Below are positions 33,095 to 45,140 of a stretch of DNA of 64,000 nucleotides, piece after piece. The translations under genes were made by a program, and so were the position numbers. Below the pieces are notes generated by a model, which saw only the letters and a list, made by a program, of their open reading frames with translations, searched no databases and was not told the origin of the DNA. This DNA comes from Pristionchus mayeri (lineage: Eukaryota; Nematoda; Chromadorea; Rhabditida; Neodiplogasteridae). Where the stretch lies: assembly GCA_036245805.1 (NCBI GenBank), contig BTRK01000006.1, positions 53,809,257 to 53,873,256 of the forward strand, given 5' to 3'. How positions within the stretch are numbered: position 1 is the stretch's first letter; every line of letters starts with the position of its first letter.

Positions 33095-33817
33095 CTTGTT
33101 GATAAGCCATCCTTATTCGTTGTTGATAAACCGATGTTGTTCTCATTGCTTACGGAGCGAGCAGTGGTCCTTAAAAGAAGAAACCACAAGCACACACCGC
33201 ATAAAAAATATGGAACATAACGAAAAAAAGGCGAACCTAATTCGTTCTCCTCTGCACGATGTCCAACTATATCGAAGATGACGCGGGTGGCCTGTAAGAA
33301 CCAGAATTAACATAAATCAAGCATATATACAGTGGAAAATAGCAGATAATAGCCATAGAAAAGGAGGCGAAAATCAAATCTCGAGCAATGTCACACTCTG
33401 GTTCGGCGCCCGTGACCGGACAAGCTTCACCCGAGCTGAATCGAAGGTATACGAGGTGGAGAACGAATTGAATGATAAAAGTGAACGATTTAAAAGAAAG
33501 AAAAGTCGAAATCGAGCGACGGAAACCGCAGCGGCGTGGCCAAGTTGCCGAGAGCCGGTTATTCGGAAATTAACTACTGTAATTTTCGCGGATCACGTTT
33601 TTTATCTATTTATTTTGAAAAATAATTTCGATAAATCTATTATTTATGTATTTGCATATTATACATGAATCGATGGAGAAGGACCATAAAAGTCCAAAAA
33701 TCGCAAATTCAACGTAAATCATTTCACTGCCCGAACCGCAAAATGGCGAGGGGATGCGGGGGGATTCCCGGGGATTCCGCGGGAATCCAGTTTTCACATA
33801 GAGACCTGACCGGACTG
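33095..33817 (-). repeat. Right terminal inverted repeat of the two-gene transposon
   Basis: It is the inverted partner of 27468-28194 and ends CCGGACTG followed by TA. Confidence 0.85.
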
Positions 33818-33819
33818 TA

Positions 33820-34725
33820 CAGCTTTTGTTGCAGTAATCAGTCCACCAAATAAATTTCTCGATAGCCGCTGGGTACGGTAGCGCATTCAATAGTACTATG
33901 ATTACTGCACGATTACATACCCGGGAACCGGTAGAGGCATATAGTTTCCAAATTGCAGAGATGTTGTGCGACCGAAAAACCCACATAGGTATCCTCAAGT
34001 TTGAATGATCCGTCGGTCCTGTGGATCAGGCATGTCGATAATTTACACTGTATCGCTAATGACGTGTCCTGGGGATATTTTCGTTCATTACTGCATAAGG
34101 AAATATCATAGCGTCTGTAAATATCATAGAAATATCATAGCGTCCGTCCGTCGTCCTTCTGTCTGTCAGTGACGCTTTTTTTCTTCAAATCGCTCTAATT
34201 CACCATAAAATCTATGTGCCTAAGAGCTTGACCATAGACTCTATTGGTGACCACTTTCGAAATTTGATCTTTGATCTTTGATTTTTAAATCTTTTTCTTT
34301 AAATCGCTATAATTCGTTTCAAAATCATCGTAGAAGGATAGGACCCTGACCGTTGAAATCCCCACGATTCTGATACCATTCATTTTCGCCAAATACCTCA
34401 TTCGACGACTTGATCTCTTCTGACCATCGCTGATTGTCCGACCATAAAATGAGTGGGGAGAATCACCTTCCCTTGTAATTTCACATACTTAATCATGCTT
34501 AGTTTCTCTAACTAGTAACATGAAATCAGATTTGTAATATGACTGGAATGGTAGATCATAGACGTATGAAAATTGATGGCCAACATTTTTCGTATTATTG
34601 AATTTGCACTCAGATTGACCACAAATTTGGCGCAATGTTGCTCCATACCGATTTCATGATTCCTGCAAAATTTGGGCTCTGTAGCTCTGCAATGACCGAA
34701 GATACGGCTATTTTACGAAATTTTT
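33820..34725. other. Intergenic stretch, no gene recognised
   Basis: Reading frames here are short and carry no motif I recognise. There is a small cluster of AAATATCATAG units at 34100-34140. Otherwise I see nothing definable before the direct repeat. Confidence 0.45.
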
Positions 34726-35740
34726 GAGTCTTCTGAAATCGATATTCCCAATTATTGCGAAATTCAATCAATGAGTTCAACAGTGCAAAGTGATGACCAG
34801 TAGTTGTACTTTCAAAACATAAAATATACCTAAATAGAAAAGGTTGGAAATAGTTTTAATATTTTTTTTAATATTCCAATTTCGTATTTCGCAATCATCA
34901 AATAGCTGAAGGGTGCACTATTGATTCCCACCATAATGCTATGATCTCTCATGATTGCACTATCTATAACTCCCAACCATTAATGTCTACATTAAACCCC
35001 ACGGAAGTTATGATTGTCTGAAAATTGTTTCCATACTTTTGTCCGGTACTGTATATGAGAAGCTGTCTGAGAGGATTCACCATAGGCCGTACAACGAAAA
35101 ATAAAGTTCTGATTTTAAGATCTCCCTAGGGGTAACTTTTCGCGTAGAGTTCGAAAATCGACCTTAGAAAGTCGTATCTCATACCCATCATTTCGTGTGT
35201 TGCGATGAACTTGGGTGGTCGGTTTCTCGTAAATCGTGAACGGCTCATCCAAACACCACAAATGTATAGTAATTCTGAAAGGTCTCGACGAGATACGCAT
35301 TTTCACTGTTGGAAGTAAAAGTCTAGCTCATCTGTGAAAAAAGTTATGACCAAAGTTGTGAAAAAAATATTCTCAAAAATTCCGCCCTGAAAAATTTGTG
35401 AGCCGTTTCGGACGTCTTTTGAAATCGATATTCCCAATTATTGCGAAATTAAATCAATGAGTTCAACAGTGCAAAGTGATGACCAGTAGTTGTACTTTCA
35501 AAACATAAAATATGCCTGAATATAAACGGTTGGAAACAGTTTTAATATTTATTAAAAATTCAATTTTCGTATTTCGCAATCCTCAAATAGCTGAAGGGTG
35601 CACTATCGATTCCCACCATATGGCTATGATCTCTCATGATTGCACAATCTATCACTCTCAACCACTAATGTCTACATTAAACCCCATGGAAGTTATGACG
35701 ATCTGAAATTTATTTCCATACTTTTGTCCGGTACTGTATA
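34726..35740. repeat. 330-bp direct repeat flanking half a fold-back element
   Basis: 34726-35054 and 35408-35740 are direct copies, from CGATATTCCCAATTATTGCG to GTCCGGTACTGTATATGAGA. Between them lies one arm of the CTGAGAG...CGTACAACGAAAA family. Each copy ends with the inverse of CAGTACCGGACAAAAGTATG, which looks like a Tc1-like terminus. Confidence 0.75.
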
Positions 35741-38391
35741 TGAGAGGAATCGCGAGAGAATCGACCATGCCGCGGCGGTAGGAATCAGGTTTGTCCTATC
35801 CTGAAACAAATTTGTTGACAAGTACTTCAAATGATGTTCTTTCAAACTACGTCGTCAGAATTTCGATATCTGTCGTCACCTTCGAGATTCAGAAGGCCAA
35901 AGATGGTACTATGACTTTTCGACAGTCAAATCGCGCTCACTTAAATGATCATAATTCCATTTAAAAGAAAGATAGAAGACCGTTCTTTGTTTCCAACGAA
36001 AGCTACTATCATGCTCTACAACTTATGTGTTGACATCATCATTCCTGGACCTCACCCTGGTGCGGGGCGGTCGGGTGAACCAAAACTTTTGTAACTTTGG
36101 AAATCGGAAAAACTTTCTGAGTTTTCATGCTTAAGTTGTAGTTCATATATGTGCCTCACTTTTCGCCAAAAATGAAGGAAATCGGAGTATATACAAAAAA
36201 AAACCGTTCACTTTCGTAAGACGACCTCAAAATCGCTTCTGGAGAAGAGAACTTCCGTACTTTCGATTGCCCTTATTTGTGCTCAAAATCGTCCAAAAAC
36301 ATCCAAAAGAACATTTAAAATTGTTTCCTACCATAGTATAGCACTGCCATGGGTCATAAATGCCCACATTACCCAAAACTTGAAAATCGATATTTGACCT
36401 ATTCCAACTTGGGGGGTGGGCCCTAATGCACTAAATGGGTGTCAAATAATGTACAGGGTGGCTGATAAATATTGCGTCCACCTTTTGAATACTATCTCGC
36501 AAACAAATAAAAGGATAATTATCATATTGCGTTTAAATATATATCAGTACCGTGCAAAACAATTACTAGACGCAGGCTTCATGGTATCGACTGGCCTCTT
36601 AGCATGGAGGCATAAAGTAGTCTACATTTTTACTCAATGCGCCGTTCACATTTTTCGATATATAAAATGATCTCAATGTCCATCGAAATTACAACCGAGG
36701 TGAATATGAAGAGTAACCCTTCCTCTAAGTGATAATCTTGTCAAATGCGATATAGGGTCTCTGAAAACAGAGAGAGATAAATTTGATGACTTTCAGTCAC
36801 GCATATGCAAAAAACTCACTTTTCGGAATTTCTTATTCTGAATGTTGATACCGCCGTATATGTTGCATAGCTATTAACAGAGTCGAGTTATGAAATATTG
36901 TTGCATCAAATTGAATGTAAACGTTGAATTAATGGTAGAAGTAGGCACCTCAAAATATCGCTAAAAGCGGCGCTTCGCAGCATTTCGCAACTTATTCTGG
37001 TTCCGAATCAATATGCCCAAGCAAACGGAATGCATTTTCACAATAAAGAATGATGGAGCATCATGCATAAAATAGAACAATTCCAATAGCTAATGTGTTC
37101 GAAGAATGCGGCTTCGAAATATTATTATTTTTCATAGAGCGCCGTTCATAATGAAATAATTTTAAAGCATTTCTGAGAAAGTTCCGAGGCTCATAATATA
37201 ATTGATCACATATTTATACGTGTAAATGGTTGTTCTTATTAGGAATAAATGGATGAGTCCTGTATCTAATTCCTCGCTGTAAGGCGGCATAAACTATCAG
37301 ATACGTTTTTGTGCCCAGAAAAGTCCCAATTCCAAAACAAAATATTTCAGAAGTGATAACTCTTGAAATACTTGAACAATCCAGATAATATTTATAGGCT
37401 AATAACTTTTGTCCCTTACCAACATAGTTACCAAATTTGATGCAATGGTGCCTACAGAGAATGGAGATTGAGAAACAAGAAAAGTGGCGCAATATTTATC
37501 AGCCACCCTGTAGAAATGTCCCTCTAAACTAGTCAAAGAAAGGGGGCACCTATAAATATGATTTTTCATCTGCGGAAATCAATGAAAAGCGCCAAACTGC
37601 ACTTTAGGTCAAAGTAGTCATAACGATTCGAGCCATCGCTAGAAATGTAGAGCACGATAAGCTGAACATTTCATCTGTTGAAAGTGCGTCTCTATCTTTT
37701 CATTGAAGCGCGCTAGAGAGCATAGAAATTGGTAGAAAAGGACGGAAGAGGCGCGCGGTGGAGCGGTAAATAGAGGGGAGGGAGAGGAGGTCAGGCGGCG
37801 AGAGCCCCAGACGGTTAGAGTGCGCGCTCTCGGGGGATTTTAGCACGTTTCTAGCCATCTTCCAATTTCGGTAACATGCTTCAATGAAAAGATAGAGACT
37901 CACTTTCAACAGATAGAATATTCAGCTCATCGTGCTCTACATTTCTAGCAATGGCTCGGGTCGTTATGACTACTTTGACCTAAAGTGCAGTTTGGCGCTT
38001 TTCATTGAATTCCTCAGATGAAAAATCATATGTATAGGTGCCCCCTTTCTTTGACTAGTTTAGAGGGATATTTCTACATTATTTGAAACCCATTTAGTGC
38101 ATTGGGACCCACCCCCAAGTTGGAATAGGTCAAAATATCGATTTTCAAGTGTTGGGTAATGTGAGCATTTATGGCCCATGGCAGTGCTATACCATGGTCG
38201 GAAACAATTTTAAATGTACTTTTGGATGTTTTTGGACGATTTTGAGCACAAATAAGGGCAATTGAAAGTACGGAAGTTCTCTTCTCCAGAAGCCATTTTG
38301 AGGTCGTCTTACGAAAGTGAACGCTTTTTTTTGTATATACTCCGATTTCCTTCATTTTTGGCGAAAAGTGAGGCACATATATGAACTACAA
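35739..38391. repeat. Truncated fold-back element (TGAGAGGAATCGCG family) with nested insertion
   Basis: The left terminus is complete at 35739. The right arm follows the left in inverse up to GAACTACAACTT at about 38391, then stops abruptly at the mariner sequence. The element at 36453-37511 is nested near the centre. Confidence 0.8.
36453..37511. mobile_element. TA-inserted element with CAGGGTGGCTGATAAATATT ends, complete copy
   Basis: The ends CAGGGTGGCTGATAAATATT and exact inverse are flanked by TA. The empty site is preserved in inverse at about 38070-38085, which confirms a clean TA insertion. Only about 25 bp of the two ends are inverted; the halves otherwise differ. No transposase is visible. 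Confidence 0.85.
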
Positions 38392-39588
38392 CTTTTTATT
38401 TTTTATTCAATGCTTTACAATTCTCAGTGACCAATGTATGCCCCCTTCTTTCTCACTACCTCCCTCCAGCGATTGGGCAGGGTCTCGATTCCTCTCTTCC
38501 AGAATGCGGGTTTCTTCGAGACCGCCCAGTTCACGAAAGCCCTCACAACTTCATCTCGATTCTTAAACTTCTTTCCTTTGCAGAAGTCAGAGAGAGAGCG
38601 GAAGCAGTGGTAGTCGCATGGGGAGAGATCCGGGGAATACGGTGGATGGGGAATCCTCTCGATCTTCAGCTCGTCCATTTTCTTCTGGGTCGTCTTCGCT
38701 CGATGTGGGCGAGCATTGTCAATCAGAAGAAGAATTTTGCCCTGGTTCAGGAGTCTGGGAGGGACTCTGATCGCGACATCTTCCAGTTTTTCAGAGAAGA
38801 GGTCGGCATTGATGCTGGTGCCAGGGGCGAGGATCTCCCAGTAGATGGGACCGAGCACTGAGAAGAAGAAGCAGAGGAGTTCCTTCTTTCCGTGCTCTTC
38901 CTTCTTCGGGACGGGCGTGGGCTTCTCATCTGCATCCACCCATTGCAGTCTCCTCACAGGGTTATCGTACGTGATCCACTTCTCATCTGTAGCGATGATG
39001 GAATTGACCCATCGAAGATTGGATCTACGATGGAGTAATTCCCGACAGACTTGAACACGATTTTTCAGCTGTTCGGGGGAGAAGTCATGGGGAATCACTT
39101 GTGGGAGTTTCGGCTTCTTCCCATTTCGATGGAGGATATCGGACACCGTTGATCTGGGAGTACCAGTATCCTTCTTCAACTCACGCACACTGGCCATGGG
39201 CTTGCGCTTCAGTGTGCGGAGATCGAGGGAGGGAGGGCGTCCAGAGCGGGGTTGATCATCGAGACCAAACCCCCCTTTCTTGAAGCGGGAGAACCACTTA
39301 TAGCAGAAGGGTATGGAGGGGACGTTAGCTCCTTCCGACTGGGCCAGGGCAGAGTGGGCCTCCTTCACGGATCGGCCAAGACGGTAGTAATGAAGTAAAA
39401 CTGCTCGGAGGTAGAGATGGGAGTCCATCACAAGAATCAATGTAGCAACTAGGAGACTGATTAAATCCTCTCACTACTCAACGTCAGAATGATGCAATAC
39501 ATTGTTGACAAACAGATTGCGCAATCACTGCATTTGATCGCGAACTGACTTTTTTCCGAAGCATTATACGAACTTTCCGGACACCCCA
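38392..39588 (-). mobile_element. Mariner element, 3' end missing
   Basis: Upstream of the transposase the minus strand starts GGGGTGTCCGGAAAGTTCG at 39588 next to TA, a plausible terminal repeat. At the other end only 32 bases follow the stop codon (AATAAAAAATAAAAAG), and no matching inverse terminus is present before the truncated fold-back arm begins at 38391. The right side of that host arm does not resume beyond 39588, so the junction involved a deletion. Confidence 0.7.
38424..39428 (-). CDS. Mariner-family transposase (DD34D), intact frame
   Basis: A single uninterrupted frame of 334 residues, close to the usual mariner length of about 345. The ATG at 39428 (MDSHLYLRAVLLHYYRLG) is preferred; the frame is open four codons further. 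The N-terminal half has the helix-turn-helix region with FCYKWFSRFKKGGFGLDD and PRSGRPPSLD. The catalytic Asp residues are in ATDEKWITYD, LLIDNARPHRAK and PYSPDLSPCDYH, with 34 residues between the second and third, the mariner signature. These enzymes cut and paste the element into TA. The coding region looks undamaged, but one element end is missing, so this copy should not be mobile by itself. It could act in trans on TA elements with matching ends. Confidence 0.95.
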   Translation of the reverse strand: MDSHLYLRAVLLHYYRLGRSVKEAHSALAQSEGANVPSIPFCYKWFSRFKKGGFGLDDQPRSGRPPSLDLRTLKRKPMASVRELKKDTGTPRSTVSDILHRNGKKPKLPQVIPHDFSPEQLKNRVQVCRELLHRRSNLRWVNSIIATDEKWITYDNPVRRLQWVDADEKPTPVPKKEEHGKKELLCFFFSVLGPIYWEILAPGTSINADLFSEKLEDVAIRVPPRLLNQGKILLLIDNARPHRAKTTQKKMDELKIERIPHPPYSPDLSPCDYHCFRSLSDFCKGKKFKNRDEVVRAFVNWAVSKKPAFWKRGIETLPNRWREVVRKKGAYIGH

Positions 39589-39604
39589 ATATATACATAT
39601 ATAT

Positions 39605-40824
39605 GCCCGTTAGCGTAAGAATCGGACAATTTTTAAGGTTTTTGGCATCGACCGAAAAAGTCAAATCACTCATGCTCTGCCCATTGGGGTTATCTGACAC
39701 GCTGATGACGATATGCATATTCATTTTGCTGAAAAATCGATAGTTGGCTCCAGAAGGCGTGACGTCGAAAACGGACTTTTTCGAATATTTTGATTCCAGA
39801 TGTCGCTAAAATTAAGCGCGCATGGTGTCCGGGGCAGAATTGAATGGCGAACACGCCTTTCTAATTCATTTTTCATTATTTATTAAAATAATTCAGTAAC
39901 ATTAAACTGTTTAGTTCCTTAATTGTACCCGGGGAGAAATAGCTCAATCTGACCGTCTTGACGAGAGGAACCCAAAATCTGTGCTTAAATATGAATAAAA
40001 AAATCGCCGAAGGTTTATGCCCGCGAAATAGTGTTCGAAAATATTCTTGAGTCGGGGAGGAGAGGGAGGCGAGGCGCAGGGGAGGGAGATGGGAAGAGAC
40101 GCGTGTAGATCAAGGAAAGGCTCAATGGAATCGCAGATTCTTCATGCAAAAACGTTCACTATGTAGCGGGCATAAACCTTCGGCGATGTTTTTATTCATA
40201 TTTAAGCACAGATTTGGGTTCCTCTCGTCAAGACGGTCAGATTGAGCAATGTCTCTCGGGGTACAATTAAGACACGACAAAGTTCATTTTTACTAATTTA
40301 TTTTAATAATTAATGAAACATGAATTAGAGAGTCGTGTTCGCCATTCAATTATGCCCAGGACATCATGCGCGCTTAAAGGAGGAGTAAATGCAAACGCGC
40401 GCCCGGTTGGAATATGTTTCACCTAGAGACGCACTCTCTTCAAGTCGCGTGCTATCTCGCCCCCTTCCCTGAGCTTTCCCGGATCTGGCTCCCAGCCAAC
40501 TAGCTATAACTCTGTTCGGAATGGAGATATCAATGCAAAAATTTTGGAACTTTTTATCGTTGCGGAGCTCTAGGCAGTGCATATGATAGCTTCAAAAATT
40601 GAATTTTGAGTTTACTCCTCCTTTAATTTAAACGACCTCTGGGATCAAGATATTCGAAAAAGTCCGTTTTCGATGACACGCCCTCTGGAGCCAACGATCG
40701 ATTTTTGAGCAAAATGAATATGTCTATCGTCATCAGCGTGTCAGATAACCCCATTAGGCAGAGATAGAGTGATTTGACTTTTTTGGTCAATGCCAGCGAT
40801 TGTCCGATTCTTACGCAAACGGGC
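39605..40824. repeat. Fold-back element with GCCCGTTAGCGTAAGAATCG ends
   Basis: The two 0.5-kb arms are inverted copies: AATCGGACAAT near each end, then GACGATATGCATATTCATTT blocks, then the inner AGATTGAGC / TCAAGACGGTCAGATTGAGC region. The centre is near 40085. An extra segment (40378-40625) interrupts the right arm. It directly abuts the next fold-back at 40826. Confidence 0.75.
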
Positions 40825-40825
40825 T

Positions 40826-43290
40826 ATGAGAGATTATCTGAGAGGATTGACATACACCCGTTCAGCGAAAAATATATTTCCAATTTGAATAGCTGCCTAG
40901 GGTCAACTTTTCGTTCGAAAATAGAGTTCGAAAATCGACCTTAGGAAGCCGTATCTCCGACCCCTCATTCTCTGTGGAGCGGCGAATTGGGCGGTCAGTT
41001 TTTGAAACTTTTGTTCGGAGCTTCCAAACCCCATCAATATATAGTAATTCTCAAAGATCTCTACGAGATAAGCATTTTTCCTGTTGAGAGTGAAAGGGTA
41101 GCTAAACCGTGAAAAACAGACATTTGAAATCTCAAAATTGTCACCCTGAAAAATTTTGTTGCAAAATGGGAAAAATAAGTAATTTCATTAGATTCGTCAT
41201 GCAAAAGTACCCCAGTGTACCAAATTTGAAAGCAAAAAGAGTTCTGACATCCAGTCAATTTTTTTGCAGAAATATTTTTTAGATAGACGTCTTGTTTTTC
41301 GACCTCGAAGATGGGAAAAATTGCCCCCACAACTGGAAAATTTGAGGTCGAAAAACTTGATATCTCAGAATTTTATGAGAAAGATATTTTCTGGCGTGTT
41401 TTCACTCGTAGAATCCGAATTTCCACTTCACAGTTCACAAGACGTCTATCTCAAATAGATTTCTGCAAAAAATCGATTTTTTCTTTCCAAATCCTTCAAG
41501 TCCGACGTCTTCGCTCGACCATTTGACTGGATGCCAGAACATTTTTTGCTTTCAAATTTACTACGCTGGGGTACTTTTGCATGAGGAATCTAATGCAATT
41601 ACTTAGTTTTCCCCTTTTGGAATTTTTCAGGGTGACAATTTTGAGATTTCAAATGCCTGTAACTTTTTTCACGGTTTAGCTAGTCTTTCACTCTCAACAG
41701 GAAAAATGCTTTTCTCGTCGAGATTTTTGAGCATTACTATTAGGTTGTAACATAAGTTTTGCCCGATTTCGACCATGAAGCTATTAGGTTGTAACATAAG
41801 TTTTGCCCGATTTCAACCATGAAGCTTTTAGGAGATTTCGGGGCCCGATTTCGCCCCGAAATCTCCTAAAAGGCTTCGCTTGAAACATCACGACCTAACT
41901 TTATAGCATATATTTGGGTAATACTTGTTCATTATATTCGCATCTTCGAATCAAATCCCGCGTTCAGGGAATGCGATAAAACCCGATTTCGAAATATTCA
42001 CGATGGACACATATTTGTTTGTCACGCTCATATTCTGACAGAAAACATTGTTGTATAATCTCATATAGTGGAGTGGCAAGCCCGTTCGATGTACTTTCTA
42101 AAACTTTATTGGATCTAGTTGTTGCTTCAATGTATCACAATTTACAGGTCATTGAAATCGATTATTCGCGAACAATCATTTATCAAAGGATTGTTGATCT
42201 TGATTCAAGAATCAAACGTTCTGGCTTCATCTTAAGTTGTTTTACATCTACTACCATGGGGCTTTATATCATAAAGGAATAATGGAGCATAGCCTTTTCC
42301 GCTACTAGAAAATTAATTTTTTCTGCAATTTTGAATCATGGTCATCACAGCCAAACTATTGGAATTCGGGGTACATAGTTCGAGTCGATCTCCTCAAAAG
42401 GAAGCTATCCCCTGATTAGGCCAAGCCAATAAGTGATAGAGTAAGAGTTGCTTGTTCAGTTAACATAAAGTCTGAGCTTTATTGTATGCTGGAAACATGG
42501 CATTTATGGAAACATCAATTTCGACACTTTAATATCAGTATCTGAGTATGCAATATTGCATTTTTTACTATAATCTTTTTACCTCAACTTGAAAATAAAT
42601 ATGAGCTTACCATGGAAGGTACTTAAAGTTTAAATGCATTTGAAATCGATAGACTTTCAACGGCTATGGCTACGGCTATGCGGTGTAAGGAACTGATTCC
42701 GACCAAGCCCGTTTTGACGAAAGATCAAAAATGACCTTAGTTTCTGCAACGCTTTTTGTGGTAATCCCAATTTAGATATTTCTTTATTATGCTTGCTCAT
42801 CACACTTTCCAAATATACATTGATATTTGCATTATCACGGATGTCCGTAGAGTGCTGACCCCAAAAATATGTAGTTCAGATATCAAAAGCAGTAAATTTA
42901 ACTTTGAAATGCGACCATGATATCTAATGGTTTGATTTGTACTAATGTGTGATAGAAAGAGTATCAAATCACTCAACGAATATAGGAAACAGTATGAAAA
43001 GATCTTAAGAATAAAAGACGGCGTATGCATAAAACGAAAATTGGAAAATCGGGCAAAACTTTTGTTACAACCTGATATATATTGATGGGGTTTGGAAGCT
43101 CCAAACAAGTTTCAAAAAACCGACCGCCCACTTCGCCGCTCCACAGAGAATGAAGGGTCGGAGATACGGCTCTCTAAATTTTCGAACTCTACGTGAAAAG
43201 TTGATCCTAGGCAGGTATTCAAATTGGAAATCTATTTTTCGCTGTACGGGTAATGGGTGAAATTGCTCGATTCTCTCAGATCATGTGTGC
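40826..43290. repeat. Fold-back element (ATCTGAGAGGATTGA ends) interrupted by a mariner-ended element
   Basis: The left arm 40826-41738 and right arm 43076-43290 match in inverse (TTTTTCGCTGTACGG, CTAGGCAG blocks). The left arm also has an internal palindrome (41260-41560). The insertion at 41740-43075 separates the arms. Confidence 0.7.
41740..43075. mobile_element. Mariner-ended element with duplicated left terminus
   Basis: The left end TTAGGTTGTAACATAAGTTT and the right end inverse to TCAGGTTGTAACAAAAGTTT are flanked by TA, and the empty site is seen in inverse near 41040. The length of 1336 bp is that of a full mariner element, but I find no readable transposase. The left 44 bases are present twice in tandem (41740 and 41784). 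Confidence 0.75.
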
Positions 43291-44626
43291 CCGAAGGCGA
43301 AGTATGATTTTTTTGTATATTTTGAGTAGGTCAGCCTACGATTTAAAGGTTGCAAAGGGCGAAATAATTCTTTAAATCAGCTCCGCGAAGGCGATACTCC
43401 GTCCCTCATCTCTTTCTTGCCTGCTCCTGACCCGACCGTTTGTAGATCGCTTCGTGTCTACGAAGGACCGCACCTTTTCTCTCCTTACTTGGGTGAGGTA
43501 CAAACGGGAAATGGCGAAACTCCCCCCCCCCCCCCCCCCCCCGCCCCCCGCCCCATTTTTTTGAGGACCTTTTGAGGATTTACACAATTTTAGTACCTTT
43601 TCTGAAAGGCGATATACGCAGATAATGAATGATATTTTCCGGTAAATGCTCGATCGGCCTAATATAGAGCACATAACTGTGCGGGAGTCACGAGTGTAAT
43701 TTCCGTATATGTTTCACGACAGCCGAGAGTCGTGAAAGTTAGACGGACACGTTACGCCTATACCAAATTGAACTCAATTGTTAATGTTCCCTCCATTTCG
43801 AAGATTTTAAATTCTAGCTCGTGAGAGACGTGATATTATTAGATACAATTCAAGCCGGTTAAACGAATGATGATGATGATTATCTCGGCTGGATCCGCAA
43901 AAACGCTGTCTCATCGGACAATCTCAAACTCGTAGGAAAGAGGAGGGTATCTTGCGCGGTCGTATCGCCGATGCGCGCCCTCAAGCGTTGTGCGCAAACT
44001 GGATATTCAAGGAATCTTATCATGCGGGGAGAATCGGAAGGGACGCCGTGCCATCCAAGTCAGTTAGAAATCAAAAACATAATTCATTGAAATAATTACT
44101 CATGCCACGCCTCTTACTAGAGGATCGAGCTGAGGGAATGAGGGGCGGAATCGTGGAACAACTGTGAGTATGGATTTTGTGGAATGCATTCGCCATGAGC
44201 CACTCGCCTCTCCTTTAGCAAAGTCTAAACGTAGATATCTATCTCCGTCGTTTCACTTGTTCTGAGATCTAGCACGCGATAATGTAGGCGCATACACAAT
44301 AGACACTTCGTTCATTAATCATACGCATGATCAAATATAGATGCCAGTTATCACAATTTCAAAATTTTCAAAAAAATACGATTGCTCAAGGAATATAGTC
44401 CGGACAAGGAGAAGCGATGAAAAACGGCAAATTTCATCAATGTGGAAATTTGGAACGCTTAAGCATCGAAAAACCGGACCGAGGAAGAAATGCGCACGAA
44501 ACACAATACAATCCACACAACACTTCCTGGACGACAACATCCGTCATAATATTAGTTTCTCCTTCCGCGATCACTTTACGGAATGCTCTATTGCGAGGGA
44601 AGTGCCCAGAATTTTTGATATAATAT
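43291..44626. other. No gene recognised
   Basis: It contains a long C run (about 43519-43541) and single-copy sequence with no recognisable coding motif. The first member of a direct repeat (44234-44315) is near the end. Confidence 0.4.
44234..44315. repeat. Direct repeat, member 1 (second at 45914-45996)
   Basis: GATATCTATCTCCGTCGTTT through GCGATAATGTAGGCGCATAC and a CTTCGTTCATT end is repeated in the same orientation 1.68 kb downstream with about two differences. Confidence 0.75.
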
Positions 44627-45140
44627 AAGAGACATTCCACGAGAAAACGTACCTTTTGGGAGAGGTCTATGGATGACTTTTTTTCAACCCCACTCAATAT
44701 CTCGCTGGTGAAGTTTCCATACCAAGTGCTGATATTTGGCCCAATAGGGCTGTGGCGCACTTTCCGAAAAAATGCCAGACCAGGACCAAAAAATCGAATA
44801 TTTCAATACTTCAATTTTTTTTAAAATTAAGATATTATAGGTTTTCTTGGAGTATTTCTCGATGAAAATAACGAAAAACAGACTGAAAAATCGATCTGCC
44901 ATATATTAGGTTTGGAAAACATGGATTTTCGATATTTTTGGCAGTCCCGAAAAATGTGTAATGATCTGGACCAAAACTAAAGTCATTTTCGGATTCCCCA
45001 TCAAAAACTAAACATACCACATCATTAAACCAAATGTGTGCCAATAAGATAACCCTAATCCGTACCATCCAATTCCATTTGTCCCAATCTTTCGAAAATG
45101 TGATCTTTCTCAGTTTGGTGAATATGATTATTCGGGACAT
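44627..45140. repeat. Half copy of the AAGAGACCCTCCACGAGAG family
   Basis: It starts AAGAGACATTCCACGAGAAA and contains the CAAGTGCTGATATTTGGCCC and ATGCCAGACCAGG blocks shared with 56936, 57983, 60640 and 63000. There is no inverted partner nearby. Confidence 0.7.

Larger units (their letters stand above)
27468..33817. mobile_element. Two-gene Tc1-type transposon with 0.72-kb terminal inverted repeats
   Basis: The ends CAGTCCGGTCAGGTCTC and exact inverse are flanked by TA (27466-27467 and 33818-33819), the Tc1/mariner target duplication. The inverted repeats cover 27468-28194 and 33095-33817. The interior holds a DD34E transposase on the plus strand (30377-33021) and a second multi-exon gene on the minus strand (28224-30236), with starts about 140 bases apart. 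Two fold-back elements are nested inside: 28447-29141 in an intron of the second gene, and 30960-32367 in the transposase. Removing them gives an ancestral element of about 4.2 kb. Confidence 0.85.

Noticed and set aside
33606..33998. 130-residue minus-strand frame at the right edge of the two-gene transposon
   Set aside because: It crosses the transposon end and TA duplication into the flank, with no motif on either side.
36416..36670. Possible gene spanning the left part of the 36453-37511 element
   Set aside because: The frame crosses the TA insertion border into a fold-back arm, so it cannot be an inherited coding unit.
43372..43674. 100-residue minus-strand frame with a glycine run
   Set aside because: The glycines come from the C homopolymer at about 43519-43541; nothing else supports coding.
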